Below, piece by piece: positions 36,130-49,674 of a stretch of DNA of 64,000 nt. This DNA comes from Mytilus trossulus (Eukaryota > Mollusca > Bivalvia > Mytilida > Mytilidae), in the NCBI RefSeq assembly GCF_036588685.1, contig NC_086374.1, positions 87,538,059-87,602,058 of the forward strand, written 5' to 3'. Within the stretch, counting starts at the first letter, position 1; each line of letters opens with the position of its first letter. Below the pieces are notes generated by a model that was not told where the DNA came from, searched no databases, and saw only the letters and a program-made list of their open reading frames with translations. The position numbers were made by a program, and so were the translations under genes.

Positions 36130-36500
36130 TCCTGGTATCTGTGATGAGTTTATTTACAACCACTGGGTCGATACCATTGCTTGTGGAGTTTTTATTCCCC
36201 AATGGTATCACCAGCCCAGTAGTCAGCACTTATGTATTGACGTGAATTATCATTGAAATAGTCATAATTATAAATTAACTGTTTAAAAAACTTTGAATTT
36301 TTAAAAATCTGAAGCTTTTTTACCTCAGGATTAGATAACCTAAGATGCATTTGGCAAAACTATAAGGGATTTTTGGTCCTCAATGTTCTTCACCTTTATT
36401 TGGCCTTTTTAACTTTTTTTTATCCGAGCGTAACTGATGGGTCTTTTGTAGACGAAACGCGCGTCTGCCGCAAGTATAAAATTTCAATTCTGGTATCTGT
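36130..36500 (-). mobile_element. Repeat A, reverse orientation, near full length
   Basis: Reverse-complement order of A: aatggtatcaccagcccagt near 36202, then cctcaatgttcttcaccttt near 36378, gagcgtaactgatgggtctt near 36426, and gacgaaacgcgcgtctgccg near 36451. More diverged than the copy at 53551. Confidence 0.72.
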
Positions 36501-36716
36501 GAGACCGTAGCATAGATATACAAGGGTAAGCTTATTCTGCTATACATACATTACCCATCATACGAATTCACACTCAGTAAAAATGTCAGGAAAATCCAAT
36601 ATCAGAATATAACTCTGGCATACTAATGAGTTCTAAGACCTCGAGGTCATGCCGTTTGTGTGTTGATACACAGAAACATCGTATTGTTTTACTAATTTAT
36701 GATGGTGGCCGTAAAG

Positions 36717-36950
36717 TTATGAAGTGTCGGTTTCAGTCGTTGCTAAAAAGTGTGTGATGTAATAGCCAGTAGTATAGATTATGTTACTTCTGAGAAATGG
36801 GAAGTTGACAATAAGAATTTTGAAATGTACACATTTGTCATAGATTCTAGTTTCAATACACATTAAAAGATCAAGATGATATGAAGTAGACCTTTTAGTT
36901 TCGATAGTATTATTTATCTCAAGATCAAAAGAACATATGACATGCAATCA
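36717..36950 (-). pseudogene. Reverse-transcriptase fragment, degraded
   Basis: The minus-strand frame reads SYHLDLLMCIETRIYDKC then VNFPFLRSNI, matching the post-catalytic region of the RT lineage at 21545 (NF.HLSSNI) and at 44575. It has the expected spacing but degraded flanks. Isolated fragment. Confidence 0.65.
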
Positions 36951-37818
36951 CCTACTGAAATTTAGGTCATTGAGTTACATGACATTCTCGATATATCTGA
37001 AACTACAAATAAAACAAATTTGTTGTCGATCTAACGTAAAGTAATTTGATGAGATCAGATTTAATATAAATATGCGTTTGAAAAAGTATGGTTTGATAAT
37101 GTAATATTTGTCAACATCCTTAAATTCTTAATATGTAAGACGAATAGAAGTGTAGTGTAAAGATACATTGTTTTCGTTATTATTTTACTGCAACTTTGTG
37201 ATTGAAGATAATATTTTATTGTTTAAAAAGGACAAACGGAGAGGACACGAGTTATTCAACTAAGTAACGTCTTCTCGAAAACATACAAAAATATAAACAT
37301 TTAGACACACTTTGAAAATTATAGGCCAAGACAATAATATTTTATGTATTTGCGAAATGATAATTATTTGCATCTGGTTGGTCTAAAAGTAAATATGTAT
37401 TCTTATTTTGATACGTACTAAAGATCAAAATATAGATGTATTTGATCAAGTATCATCATAAAACATTACAAATGTAATATAAAAGAATAGCATGAATTTA
37501 AACATACTAACATCATTAAATTCTAATACAATTACTGATACGGCTTATTTCAAATAGGATTACTTTATGTTACCTTCTTACTTAGTGTCGAAGCCAGGAA
37601 CAAGACAACACCTATGCCAATGTAAATATTTTAATAATCGTGAGATAGTTGATATATCATTAGTTAAATAAGAAATCAAGATACTGTAATTAAAGGTCAT
37701 CAGATTGGTGATTGTGACCACAGTACTTGTGCACTAACAACTTACGATAGCCATGGTTGTGTAGATTATGAGTAAATAATTTACATGTTTTAGTTAATTT
37801 GCAAAAACTAAAGCATAC
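36951..37818. other. Intergenic, nothing recognised
   Basis: AT-rich spacer between the SLC22 fragment and gene 3, with no exon or repeat identified. Confidence 0.35.
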
Positions 37819-37917
37819 TCCTGCATATAGTATAAAATGAAATCAAAAACGTAGTAAGCGTAAAATTCCTGCATATTGTATGAAATGAAATAAAAAACGT
37901 AACGTAATAAGCGTAAA
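37819..37917. repeat. 48-bp tandem duplication upstream of gene 3
   Basis: ctgcatatagtataaaatga then aatcaaaaacgtagtaagcg is repeated with period 48 (37821 and 37869) and a few differences. It lies about 235-330 bp before the gene 3 start codon. Confidence 0.75.
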
Positions 37918-37993
37918 GGCAGTTTTATATATTCGATAACATTTCCTTTAGTAGAGATTCCTCAGTTTTATAACTACCATTTATGTGGCACCA

Positions 37994-38077
37994 TATATAA
38001 TGAGACCAAAATTCTTGGTTCTTGATTAATCTAAAGGTTTCCCATGTCACCTAGTGAAGAAATAGCTAGTCACGTTT
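37994..38077 (+). promoter_or_regulatory. Candidate gene 3 promoter elements
   Basis: TATATAA at 37994-38000, tcttgatta at 38020-38028 and agtcacgttt at 38068-38077. The last two words occur in the same order ahead of gene 4 (54993-55001 and 55059-55068) at similar distances from the ATG. Function is inferred only from this conservation. Confidence 0.4.
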
Positions 38078-38150
38078 TGTTTATCAACAGAAAGGAATCA
38101 ATTTGGTTCTTATCGCTAGCAGCTTACTTATGTTAATACATACTTCAACA

Positions 38151-41100
38151 ATGGGTGTCCTTACAACGCTTGTATCTGTACTTGTAATTCTTGGTAAGTA
38201 TGACATTTCTTTGTCTGTGTAAATTATTATTTATATTTAGATAAATTGGTATTCAATATCATAGAATGTACATTTGGAAAATCACAAAACAAACGGTACC
38301 GTTTATTGGTACATTTTCGATCTGCATATAGGTTGTGTTTTTTTGGAGAAGTTGTGGGAGACGTTTTTCAGTCAGAAACAGATTCAAGATTGGACCTAAT
38401 TTATCATTTAAGTAAAACCCATATCAAATCTGTATAATTGAAGAGTTTAATAATGATATTTTTAAAATGCCGAATGCCTATAGGTAACCTTAAGTCAATA
38501 GATCATTTTACCTCACATTTTGTAGTGTATATTTAATAAGATGATTTCATGCATATATCATTTTTTAAACATAAATGGCAAAACTGCCAATACGTGCATT
38601 TCGAGATAAAGAAAAACAAAATTAAAAGGGACTAACAGATTTAATGAGAAACGAAAATACAACTGGTCTGATAATCTAATTCGTGTATCTAAGTCAGTAA
38701 TTTATAACTGCTTATCATTCAATAATATTCCATAACTTATCCTAAGATCTGACAGATAAGACTAATGCGAGAGAAGGCTTTTGTTATGACTTTTGTTTTG
38801 CTGCTACAAAGGACCAGAAATCAAATGTTATTCATTTTATATATGCATTTTTTTTATATTCCGCAGCCATCCTTCACTGACCATTCAATGCTTTTCGAAC
38901 TTATCTCTCGTGTACATCATCTAAATTACATTTTATCAAATCTACTTACTTTGACATTTCTATTTACCTTAATATAATATGAGGGTGTTAGAATCGAATA
39001 GGTCCATTTTTAGCAAATCGTACAATCAATTTGTGTGGAAAGTGATATATTATTTTTCTTATTCAGTGCCAACAGCAACCTCGCTTTCGTGTGTGGATCA
39101 GACATGTGATAGCACTCATGTATGTATATGTACACAACTGTTGTATTCTAAATACTGCAAACAACATTCATAATAAGCTATGATAAGATTACATTTGTAC
39201 TGGAAACTTGGTACATTCGAGTGCTATTAATTGCACCAGAGCGGAAGCATCGAAATTTCAAAACAATCATTTAATCCATATAACCTCATTTTAATACTAT
39301 AGATAAGAAATACAGTTTTGTTTTGCATTCGTTTGCATTGTTGTAAGCGTTAAGAGGTTATTATTTTGGCGGATTCAAAAAAAATATCAGTACCATTGCA
39401 AGTGCACTGTTAAATTGGCCGAATTTTGTTTGGCGAAAATAAGTGAACATGTACACGCCGCGCAAATAACCCGCTATACGGTATCTTTATTTTTCAAAAA
39501 CAAATTCTGTTTCAATTGATTTTTTTGTATTTAAATTAAAAGATGCTGACCAACGATGATTTTTGAAATAATCAATATATAAGGACTTATTGATACAATA
39601 TTATTCCACTAGGTTTGCAAGCTTCAGTTCCATCAAGGAGTTCTAGCTCACAACCACTGTGACAAGCTTCATGCCGTAAGTATTAAAAAAAATGTCAACA
39701 GTAGTATACCGGTTTTCAATAGTAAAAAGTCAAACTAAACATAACAGTTCCAGTCACAAACCAACACTGATGGAAATACATAAACTATAAGAGGAAAACA
39801 TCGGAACAACATTGAACTGCTAAAGAAATAAACGCAAACATTTATAGAAATAGACTATTTGATATCAACTGTCAATCTCCTGATTTGGTAGAGAATTGAA
39901 AAAAAAAACCAAATGGTTGGTTGAACCTGCTTCAAAAGGTAGTCAAACCTCCCACTTATACCGAAATGTCAACAATACTGACAACTTTGCAGATAAACGC
40001 ATGAACACTCAGGACACAGAAATACATTAATAAATTATACGATAATACATTACACATAAACCAAAGAATAACAACGGACACTTTACATATAATAGCATTT
40101 GACGAAACCGAGAGCGATTTACTTATGCATGTAAGAATCGAACTTATTTTCATATTTTGCTAAAAATAATACATATGAACTTACGAAATTTGAAATCATG
40201 ATTCGTATTATAATTCTTAAGACCTTCAGAACTGTCAGTACTGGCAGATTAATATCAGTTGGCATGTGCAATCTTCAGTATATTAATACCAACTTAGGAT
40301 ACTGATCAATATTTCATGGAACAATTTTCAATAGCAATGGTAGAAAATCAGTATAAAATCATTGATACCAGCATTATATGTTTAACGTCAGATGCTGGTT
40401 TTGTCTACAAGAGACTCATTAGAGAATCTCGAATAAAAAAAAAGGCCAAAAATGGTGCGATGTTGAAAACCATAAAAATGCAAGCTTGAAATTATTGTAT
40501 CAACTGAGTGACATATATGTATGCAGACGCTGCTTGGTGGAATTTGCTCCATAGAAATAAATTGTAAAGTTGAAAAGTCGCAAAGGATTTTTTTTTGTCA
40601 ACCGGTGCTCATTGTCAATATTTAGTAGATGAAAGTTTAGATATGAGGCAAACTAAAAATTTTAGGTTGTGGTAAAATTTGCAATTTTGGAATTGGTCAT
40701 AGAAAAGAATCCGAGATTGTGATAATTATCTCTTTTGCTGATTTGGACTTTTTTTTATACACGTGCATAACATTCGTCTTTTAGGCAAGATGGTTTATAT
40801 TTAAGAACTGAACGCTTCTTAGTGCATTTGGGATGTAAAAGCGTTGACAGAAGTACATTTTGTATGAAGCGCCGAAGCGCTTCTATCTAAAAATGTGCGC
40901 ACGGTCAACGTTTAGAGGTACAAAAGAGGCATTCAATACTTATAATTACATTTTTTAGCTAGAATCATGGAAACACGATTTTAATCAAGTTTTCATTTAA
41001 TTTATCTATGCACTATGCACTTTATTGTGGGACCTCGTGTAATCATGAATGATACATTCTATGTGTAATGAAGTTGATTAAGGAATAACGCGAGATTGCA

Positions 41101-44100
41101 GATAGCCAACCAGAAAAACTCGTAACAATAAAACATACATCTAATGTAATTATATGAATATATATATATATATATATATCTCAATCAGTTTGTCTCATGC
41201 ATTAATGCTGAAAATACTTTTACTACGTCGTTCTAAATTTGAACATGTTTTTTTCCTTTTTTTTTCCATTTCTTGTTTTCATTGGCCCTTTAATGTCTCC
41301 TTATGTTGTCAAAATAAACATTTCTGCTTGAAAACACATTATTTCATAAACCATCTTTTGCACTTTTGTACTGCATTTCTGGTATACATTTATTTACTAT
41401 CGTCTAAAACCAATGTTATATATCCTCCTTTTAAGCATGGACATCATCCAAAATGCAGTGATCCATTCCCTGCTGACGACCATTGTCATTGTGATGATGA
41501 AGCTTGCATGAATCGTCTATGTGAGTTTTTTTTATTTTCGTCTGGAAACGTCATACACACGTATATTTAATTTGACATAAAACGGTATTTAGATCCTAGA
41601 TCCTCATCAATTTTAAATACTGAAAAATGATTATAAAAAAGTTCAGACTTTAAACTCTTCGTGTATATCTCCGTATGGGGATGTATAAGTACCCTGCCAC
41701 GTCAATTCTGTATTTTGTTGGATGTATTTCTGCCTTGAATCCATCTGATAAGTGTATAGAGAACATGGTTTGATTGTCAATAATACAACCCTTTCAACTG
41801 TTTTTATAGATATTCTCATTGATATAGGAAGATGTAGTGTGAGTGCCAATGAGACAACTCTCCATTCTTATAACTGTGTAATTGGAGGTTTGTCGTCTTC
41901 ACATTTATTAAACTAAGCCACATCCTGTCCCAATTCAGAAGCCTGTTATTCAGTTGTTATTGTTTGTTGCTGTATATCATATTTGTTTTTCGTTCATTAT
42001 TTGGAAAATTAGGCTGTATGATGTTTGGAACAAAATAACCACAATGATATACAATGTATTAACAAGTGACTAAAGAGATAATGTACCTTTACTTCTGTTG
42101 ATTATAAACTCGAACACAAATAACTCGATAGTAACGTTTCATCAGGATAATTGCTGATTGCGTTTTCTATCGTCAACATCAAAACAAATTATGATTTATG
42201 AACAGATGCATTGATGACAACTGCAGTCACTATTGATATGACCACTGCTGACCCGATGGTTAACCCAACTGCAGCACCTACACAGAGTGCTATAACTACA
42301 CAAGGTAAAATTTATAAATGCTTATTCATCTCATTATTGCACTTTTATGATTAACCCACTGAGTATATTATAGTTTAAACACTCATTTGTAACTAGAATT
42401 GGAACAGTACATATTGCGGACCATCAGGGCATTATAACGGGACCATTATTATTCAACCAGTCATTGCAAAAATTCCGCAAACGGATGTTATATTCTTTGG
42501 CATCTAAACTAGGAGACGCCATATGAATGCTCCCGGTGTCAAACGTTAACACCAAGCATTTTCATGCATGTTCTACGCCAATTTTGAGGATTCCAAAAAA
42601 CCACAGAAAGAATCATATGCGACTTAATGATGGTGGGGATAAAAACAAAAAGTGTCGGTCAGGTGCAATGTCAAGGAGGCCGGGCTCTTTTGATGAAATT
42701 GGAACAATGCATAACTACTTCAATATACAAATAAGTAGTGATGTGATTGCCAATAGGCAACTATCCTACTAAGACTAAAGGATAATGATGTTAACTTAAG
42801 TCACAGTACGGCTGTCAAAAATACGCGTAGTCAATATATTTTTCGATTGTATGATGACGATGGAAGTTTTTTACTACATTGCCTGGCTATACACGCCTTG
42901 CACGGTCGGTGGTGGTATGATATCATTTGCATTTATACTGTGTTAATTTGTCGTTTTAATAGTTCCATTCTCTTTAGTTTTACACGAAATCTAAATCTGC
43001 AAGTGTTCACATTTGTGGACAGATGAATAGAAAAAAACCCATCTACTACATCTATTTTTCAAAATACAGTTCCTGTAAAGGTGAAATGCAACCGATTTTG
43101 TTTTATATAAATAAACATTGGAGATGCAAAGGTATCTTCCATCAAAATAAAATTTTAATAAAAAGTGCTTTTGAAAAATGTCTCTTCTAATTATTTAGTT
43201 GTTTTTTTCAAGCTATTGAATTCATTGAATACTTAGTAAAGAGTTTGAAAAGATGAAAAGTATATTGTTATTATTTAAGCATCAGTAGTAACCACAACAG
43301 CCCAGCCACCTTTTACAACAAAGGTACCACAAACTTCTCAACCTGTTGTCACAACAATGGCACCAATGGCAACAACAACGATGGCACCTGTAACTATGGC
43401 TCCTACAACTCAAGGTAAATATAAGTGTCACGCATTTCCTACTTTTATTGATACCATATTTCTAGAACAAACTACGGTGGGTTGACAATCTCACTACAAC
43501 ATATTGTACTTATTTTTATCTTTCTACTGCGGTACCTATGGTCCAAATTCATGATCAGATTTTGATCATGGAGCACACCTGTTTGAAACATGTTTTATTT
43601 AATCATATTTTTTATAGCTTACTCAAAAACATGCATATCAACTGGATTTTATTGTACAATGTGACACTCAAGGCCAGATTTTGCTTTAAAGACATATATC
43701 ATTGATATGGTCCTTTATTGTAACTGTTTATAATTTGTCAGATTAAGGAAAATGCTTAGTTTGTTCTACGTCCGGGTTTGTCTTAGTCGTATTTACTCTA
43801 GCTTTTTCGGAAAGTTTGGTTATTATCTTTTTCAAATATTTTAAAATATCTTTTGTTGGCATTTCAACTGTATAGATCCGGGCCCCACTGGTGTTGCTTA
43901 TAAAGACGAAACGCACGTCAGTCTATTTGATGAGTTTTTATTATTTCAACGCTGATGGTGACATCTTATAATGAAAAACTTTAAATATTGTATAAATAAT
44001 TGAACTTATTCCATTCAAACTCATTCTATCACTTTAGAACACACTGTATGTTTATTGTGAAATAATTTGTGTTTGTTTAGTAATGTAAACTTATATAAAT

Positions 44101-47100
44101 TTTCGATATAAACTTTTCTCTTAATTGCAAATTATTAATAGTGAAATACCAAGTACATGTACATAACTTTTGGAAAAATTAATTTACAAAGATAAAAAAA
44201 AATAAGGCAGGTCTTGTCTTTGTTTTTGTTTTTGTTTTTTAAAGGTCATTTGAAGAGAGCAAGACCTTGTTGATAAATATTGCGAATCAACTTCACAAAT
44301 AATTCATCATCTTGGTGTATGGATTCTAGGTATTGGTGTTGTCTGTCATCTTAATTCCGCATTATAGTGACCACTGCCCTTTCCTCGATCTTTATATCTA
44401 TATCATTAACAGAAAGCTTAATAAAAATATTTATGATAATATTTATCAAAGGTACCCGGATTATAATTCAGTACGCCAGACGCGCGTTTCGTCTATATAA
44501 GACTCATCAGTGACGCTCATATCGAAATAGTTATAAAGCCAAACAAGTACAAAGTTGAAGAGATAAAAGAGATGATTTTTCATTTCCTATCGTGAGTTAT
44601 CCATTTTTAGATGGTGACGTTCTCTTGTCACCATCTTTAAAACGTCTTTATATATCTCAACTTGTACGATTCGCTCGTGTATGTAACAACGTTTTAGGTA
44701 TTAGATATTTTATATTTTAGCAAGAGAAATTTATGTATTACTGAAAAATTATTACACCAGGGTTTTCGATATCACAAACTAGTCAAAACATTTACTAAAT
44801 TTTATCCTCGGTACAAGGAAATAATTCGTAAATATAACTCAACATGCAGACATCTTATACGTTCAGGTATTCACATCCAATCTTTCAGGGTAATATTCTT
44901 TACAAAGCAAAAAGTGTCAGTATTCACCTCATAAAACTAAACCTTTACCAGACTTATTAAGAAGGGATATAGTTACGATACTGTTGTCAGGTCATTAAAG
45001 ATTGCATATTTTGGCTTTAATATTGATTCGATTATAGGGTCTATGCATCGGAATTAAACACATTTATTCTAAAACCAGTTGTTGGCATGAAACGGGTTAT
45101 TTTCTTCTCATATATTTCATGATGGTATAATAATAAACCCCTAATAGGTGAGATTGTGCTTGATACTCATATGATGAAGACATAATCTTTCAAGCAGTTT
45201 AATTGAGGTCTGGAGCTGCCATGTTAGTAACTGCTAGTAGTCTGTTGTTATTTATGTATTATTTTCATTTTGTTCATTTTCTTTTGTTTCTTATTCTGAC
45301 ATCGGACTCGGAATTTTCTTAAATCGAGTTTTACTGTGAGTATTGTTATGCGTTTGTTTTTCTACGTTAGCTACAGGTATAGGGAAAGGGTTGCGATCTC
45401 AAAAAACATGTTTAACCCCGCTGCAGTATTGCGCCTGTCCCAAGTCAGGAGCCTCTGGTCTTTGTTAGTCTGGTATGATGTTTAATTTTAGTTTCTTGTG
45501 TATACTTCGGAGTTTAATATCAAGTCCATTATCACTGGACTAGTATGCATAGTTGTTTAGGGGCCAGCGGAAGGACGCCTCCGGGTGCGGGAGTTTCTCG
45601 CTACGTTGAAGACCCTTTGGTGGCATTCGGCTGTTGTCTACTCTATGGTCGGGGTTGTTGTCGCTTTGACACATTCCCTATTTCCATTCTCAATTTTATA
45701 GTGTTCTTTTATTTTTCCATGTGAATTATCACAACTTTTACTGTAAAGTCAAGTTTTTAGGAAAAGTAAAATCCTTTTGGCGTAGCTCGGTACTTATGCA
45801 TCCCGTAAATATATTTTTATACTAGGGTATTTTTTTTAAATTCTTCTCTTTTATTTTTTCTTATGTGCTTTTTCTTTATGTCACTTGTTTTTCTTTGTTG
45901 ACGTATTTGTTTGTTTTTATTGTGATTATGGTTGTTAACACAATGCTGGCTACTCTACCTGTTTTGACGTTGTTGTCAATACAATGGAATTGTATGTTAC
46001 TGTTATACAAGTGGGAGGTTTAGCTAGCTATAACCCCATTTTTAATCCTCCATTTTCTAATGAAGAAATTGCCTGTATAAAGTCAAGAATATGACAGTTA
46101 GTTTCCATTTGTTTGGTGTGTTTAAGCTTTTAATTTTGCCATTTGATAACGGAATTTCCGATTCGAATTTGCCTTACAGTTCGGTATTTTTGTAGCATCA
46201 CTTTTTATTGAGTTGAAAATTATTTGTTTAATTTATTAAATTTACCGACTGTATCTTACAAATGATACAAAACATACAATGTTTATTATAACGGTGTTTT
46301 AGCTACAACAGCATTGGTATGCATGGACCAGGATAAAAGATGTAACGATGCAATTTACCAGCAAATCCTATGTCAATCAGTCGATAATAGGGATTACGCA
46401 ATTCGAACATGTCCAAAGTCATGCAATTTATGTGATGAGTTCTTCGGTAAGTTTTACATTAACCTAAAGAATTCATTTGGCTTTATTTTTATGTATTTTC
46501 ATAGGACTGTATCCAAAAGTGTACGATTCAAAGCCGTATTTGTCCTAACTTAAATTAAAAACTTTACCTATACATAACACTTATATAAATGAACGAAGGT
46601 ATGTTGTTAATGAGAAAATGGGAATCGTTTAATCCTCACATTTTTTAGAGAGCATTATGTTACTAGAAAGGGAAAACAATATATATGAATTAAGCAGACT
46701 TCCATTTTTAAGTTGTATCCTAAAATGACAGACCACTAATATACTAGTCATTAACTCACACGTGGTCTTTTTTATGTTTTGTTTAAATGAACGCACGGAG
46801 AGGTTGTATAATCGCAATTTTTTATAATTTATTCAAAATTTCGAAAAAGATATATCCATATATTTGTTTAGGGGCAATCGGGTGTGGGAATCTCGCTACA
46901 TTGAAGACCTGTTAGTAACCTTCTGCAGTTGTTTTTTCTATGGTCGGGTTGTTGTCTCTTTGACACATTCCCAATTTCAATTCTCAATTTTATATAACAT
47001 GATAACTAATAAGACAAATTATGACTTTGACTGTTTGATTTATGTGCATCAGTATACGATTAAACAAACAGTATTGCATTGAAAATACCTAGCTTTGATA

Positions 47101-49085
47101 AAGCTTAAACCCATGGTGAAGGTAGTTTGGAAGGCATTGAGATTAAGATGAAAATGAAAAAAGCTGCTTTTTTATTTGCCTTCGCCAGGTTCGCGAAGAT
47201 GGAAAATATTTTGGTATTACAAATATACTTTATTAATAAGACAAGCAGAACATTCGAAGGAGGCATTCAGAACTCATTAGTTGAAGACAAATAAAACCAT
47301 TATAAGTTTTGATTTGAATGTTTCAATGCTAACACTTTGGCAATGATATGCTAGTTGTTTAACAATAATATTTAAATGGTGTTGAATATTTAAATCCTTA
47401 AATTTGCTTCATTAGAATATGTCTTCTTTGTTCACAATTGAAGTATAACTCAACTACTTTTGATAATATGTACCTTATATGTATGATTTGTAGCTTTGAA
47501 ATCGAGTACAACACCTGTACCTGTTGTAACAACGACAGGTAACTAAATATATATATTTATATATTATCTCATAAGTAATAGTATACTACTATTAATCGGT
47601 ATGATAATTCAATATTGTTTTCAACGTTAAAACACATATTGAGATGCCATATGGTTTCCAGTGGGACATCATAAAGATGTGAACCTTTCAATGTCACCTT
47701 AACGCCTGCAAAAATAAGCAAATTCTTCGCGTATTGTATAGTAATCTTTAATGGCTCAAAATGTAATTCAATTAAAAGAAAGAAATGCAGAGTCTTATTT
47801 GGCTGATAAGATTAAGATTAAATTTAATTGGAGTGTTGAACGAACGCAGCAGCTTCTGTGCATTGGTGTTTCTTTATTTATATTCACATAAACATTTCAA
47901 TAAAACATAAACAAAATGAATTAAAACAATGACGATGTCAATGAACATATGAAATGAATGTTTATGAATGCTCGAGGAAGCCAAAATAATTGTAAACAAA
48001 AAACTTAATATAAACATCAACGGGCTGATATAAGCCATGAGGCTAAACAAAAATCGTGTTTGGATATTTTTCGGACGCAGTTAAAACTTAATATTTTTTA
48101 TTAAATTGTGCACCTTTTATTATTTTTTACATTTCTAAACGAAAATTGTATTCAGGTGATCATTTTTTTTATTTTGTTTTGTAAAATTCTAATACATTTA
48201 TTGTAAACTCTTATCCTTTAGAATTACCGACAACAACATCGTTCCAGTGCGTTGATCATGAAACCAAATGTAGTGATACGTTTTATCTAAGTATTCTCTG
48301 TAAAGCTACAGACCAACCATCAAAAGACTATGCTCTAGCCACATGTCCAAAGGCGTGTAACCTGTGTGGTTCAGTAGGTATGTATATGATATGTGTGTAC
48401 CTATCATGTTTGAATATAATGCAAAATTTAAGATATCGAATTTGATATTGAATGCATTTCAAAACTCTAACCTAGACAACGATAGTCGTTATCCTTGGAA
48501 TATAAGATATATAACTTGACCCTGTTACTGTCGGTGGAACACATGTGTCTAAATCGACTATACTGGAGTGGCATTTTTGTTTTTTTGCAAGCGCTTATTC
48601 ATAACTGTATCTCAAATGAAACAGTGTAATATGTTAATTCAATGCGCCTCCAATTTAACGTTGTAAAGGTCTGACATCATTTATCGAATGACGTCAAAGT
48701 TTAGCATTATGAAAGCCACAGTAGTCCAGGCGGGCTGTATAGTTCATTAAAGTTATAAACAAACGATAACATTTGTAAAGTTGCATCTAGAAACTTACTA
48801 CTAGATTCACTTATCGTTATTATAATTTTATATACTACAAATACTATAAATAAATACATATATTTAAATGCAGGTATATTGTGTTTTTTTCGAGAAAAAA
48901 AAATGTAATATTAGGAGATATGTGTACTGGATTATAGTAAGCAAATGGATAATGGGTGTTTTAAAAAGTGAATTAGCCCATACGAACGTTTTGGTATCTA
49001 CATATGCTTTATGAATTTTGTTCGGTTCTGTACAGATTTGTTTTAAATTCTTTATATAGGATCTCTGGATCCGGCTTTCGGGTAA
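38151..49085 (+). CDS. Gene 3: secreted 8-Cys module plus two ShKT domains with Thr-rich linkers
   Basis: Ten exons: 38151-38193, 39067-39119, 39613-39675, 41436-41520, 42206-42304, 43280-43414, 46303-46446, 47494-47538, 48222-48377 and 49060-49085. They join in frame to 282 residues. Exon 1 is a short hydrophobic signal peptide (MGVLTTLVSVLVIL). Exons 2-4 form an 8-Cys module. Exons 5-6 are Thr/Pro/Met-rich linkers (TMAPMATTTMAP). Exons 7 and 9 each encode one ShKT domain, with spacing C-x6-C-x9-C-x12 or x14-C-x3-C-x2-C. Exon 8 is a 15-codon Thr/Val linker. Exon 10 adds GSLDPAFG and stops. Every module boundary is phase 1. ShKT domains are small three-disulfide folds found in many secreted metazoan proteins, often beside enzymes or mucin-like regions; the role here is unknown (extracellular matrix, mucus or byssus are possible). 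Gene 4 is its paralogue about 6 kb downstream. Confidence 0.88.
39067..41520 (+). CDS. Gene 3, N-terminal 8-Cys module (possible divergent LU fold)
   Basis: Exon 2 encodes VPTATSLSCVDQTCDSTH; exon 3 encodes VCKLQFHQGVLAHNHCDKLH; exon 4 encodes HGHHPKCSDPFPADDHC then HCDDEACMNRL. Not a family I can name with certainty. Phases are 1-0, 0-0, 0-1, exactly those of the three-exon LU modules of gene 1. The final CxCDDxACMNR resembles a shortened form of the LU ending. It is shorter than gene 1 LU domains (53/63/85 nt against 89/72/145). Confidence 0.75.
40836..40915. repeat. Imperfect long hairpin in gene 3 intron
   Basis: aaagcgttgacagaagtac...gaagcgc is followed, after a 3-base turn, by gcgcttc...gtcaacgtttaga. 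Arms are about 38 bp and imperfect. Possibly the remnant of a foldback element. Confidence 0.55.
42206..43414 (+). CDS. Gene 3, two Thr-rich linker exons
   Basis: 42206-42304 and 43280-43414, both phase 1-1. They encode Thr/Ala/Pro-rich sequence with TMAP repeats in the second (MAPMATTTMAPVTMAPTTQ). The regular Met is unusual for an O-glycosylated linker. The introns between hold no recognised coding sequence. Confidence 0.8.
44446..44570 (+). mobile_element. Repeat A, truncated
   Basis: ttatcaaaggtacccggatt, gccagacgcgcgtttcgtct, atcagtgacgctcatatcga and acaagtacaaagttgaagag, then it stops at the edge of a reverse-transcriptase fragment. A shorter A-like core (gacgaaacgcacgtcagtct) lies near 43904. 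Confidence 0.75.
44575..45712 (+). mobile_element. 3' part of a reverse-transcriptase element, with tail (source of repeat C)
   Basis: Translated in pieces: FPIVSYPFLDGDV, YISQLVRFARVCNNVL, LHQGFRYHKLVKTFTKFYPR and KYNSTCRHLIRSG, the region after the RT catalytic core in this mollusc lineage. It is broken by frameshifts and stops. Downstream and apparently contiguous are gaggtctggagctgccatgt (45209) and the full C sequence to ctcaattttatag near 45705. This links family C to the lineage as its 3' UTR. It sits in intron 6 of gene 3. Confidence 0.78.
45900..46210 (+). mobile_element. Repeat D, longer 3' tail copy
   Basis: gacgttgttgtcaatacaat, then gggaggtttagctagctata, gtcaagaatatgacagttag and gaatttgccttacagttcgg. 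It parallels the tail at 22240-22540. Confidence 0.72.
46303..48377 (+). CDS. Gene 3, two ShKT domains and their linker
   Basis: Exon 46303-46446: cysteines in CMDQDKRCNDAIYQQILC, then DYAIRTCPKSCNLC (spacings 6, 9, 12, 3, 2). Exon 47494-47538: short Thr/Pro/Val linker. Exon 48222-48377: CVDHETKCSDTFYLSILC, then DYALATCPKACNLC (6, 9, 14, 3, 2). All phase 1-1, the classical shuffling class. The spacing matches the ShKT fold. I see no evidence for or against channel activity. Confidence 0.9.
46860..46998 (+). mobile_element. Repeat C, 5'-truncated
   Basis: tatttgtttaggggcaatcg, tctcgctacattgaagacct, gttgtctctttgacacattc, ending ttctcaattttat. It lies in the intron after the first ShKT exon of gene 3. 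Confidence 0.78.
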
Positions 49086-49138
49086 GTAAACAAACATTCT
49101 TTTATTATTGCACACAGCTTATCGAATGAAGATAACAA

Positions 49139-49144
49139 AATAAA
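49139..49144 (+). promoter_or_regulatory. Polyadenylation signal of gene 3
   Basis: AATAAA lies 54 bp after the gene 3 stop codon. Confidence 0.65.
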
Positions 49145-49674
49145 AGACCATTGAGTTTGCGTCTAGATTCAACACACTTGGTAAAGCCGGAAATGAAAAT
49201 ATATGTCAACATTCATGCATTTGTGCATGGAACATACACAGGAACTTCTTTAAGTTGATTAAAAACATTCAAGTTGTCACTAAATGTAGTCGTATGTTAA
49301 GGGATGTAAAGACTTGTTGCACAATAAACACGTGGCAATAGTTTACAAACACTTTCTACATTTACACGTGATCATGTTATAGGCGCTTTTTGGTTGGATG
49401 CAGCGAGTTTCAACTGCAACCAATAAAAATTCTTACCTTGTGTCTCCGAAATTTTATCTCAATCCGCCGAGGGTGAAGATAACGGGAGTGGATCGTAACC
49501 CTTGGCTAGCGAAGATGAATAATTGTCTGCAAATTGAAATTGGTAAGTGAGTGATAAGTAGGGTGTAGTGTTAATGTTTTCAAATGTTGCCACCGCTGCA
49601 TGCAAAGAAATAAACACTATAGTTAGTATGTATTTTATCATCCCCTTGATGAATGTTACCTACCGAATTAGACA

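Noticed and set aside
41156..41180. TA-rich run near the gene 3 exon 4 acceptor
   Set aside because: A simple (TA)n microsatellite with no further structure.
44612..44638. Perfect hairpin gatggtgac...gtcaccatc
   Set aside because: It falls within reverse-transcriptase codons (LDGDV and following SPS), so coding sequence explains it better than a regulatory RNA.
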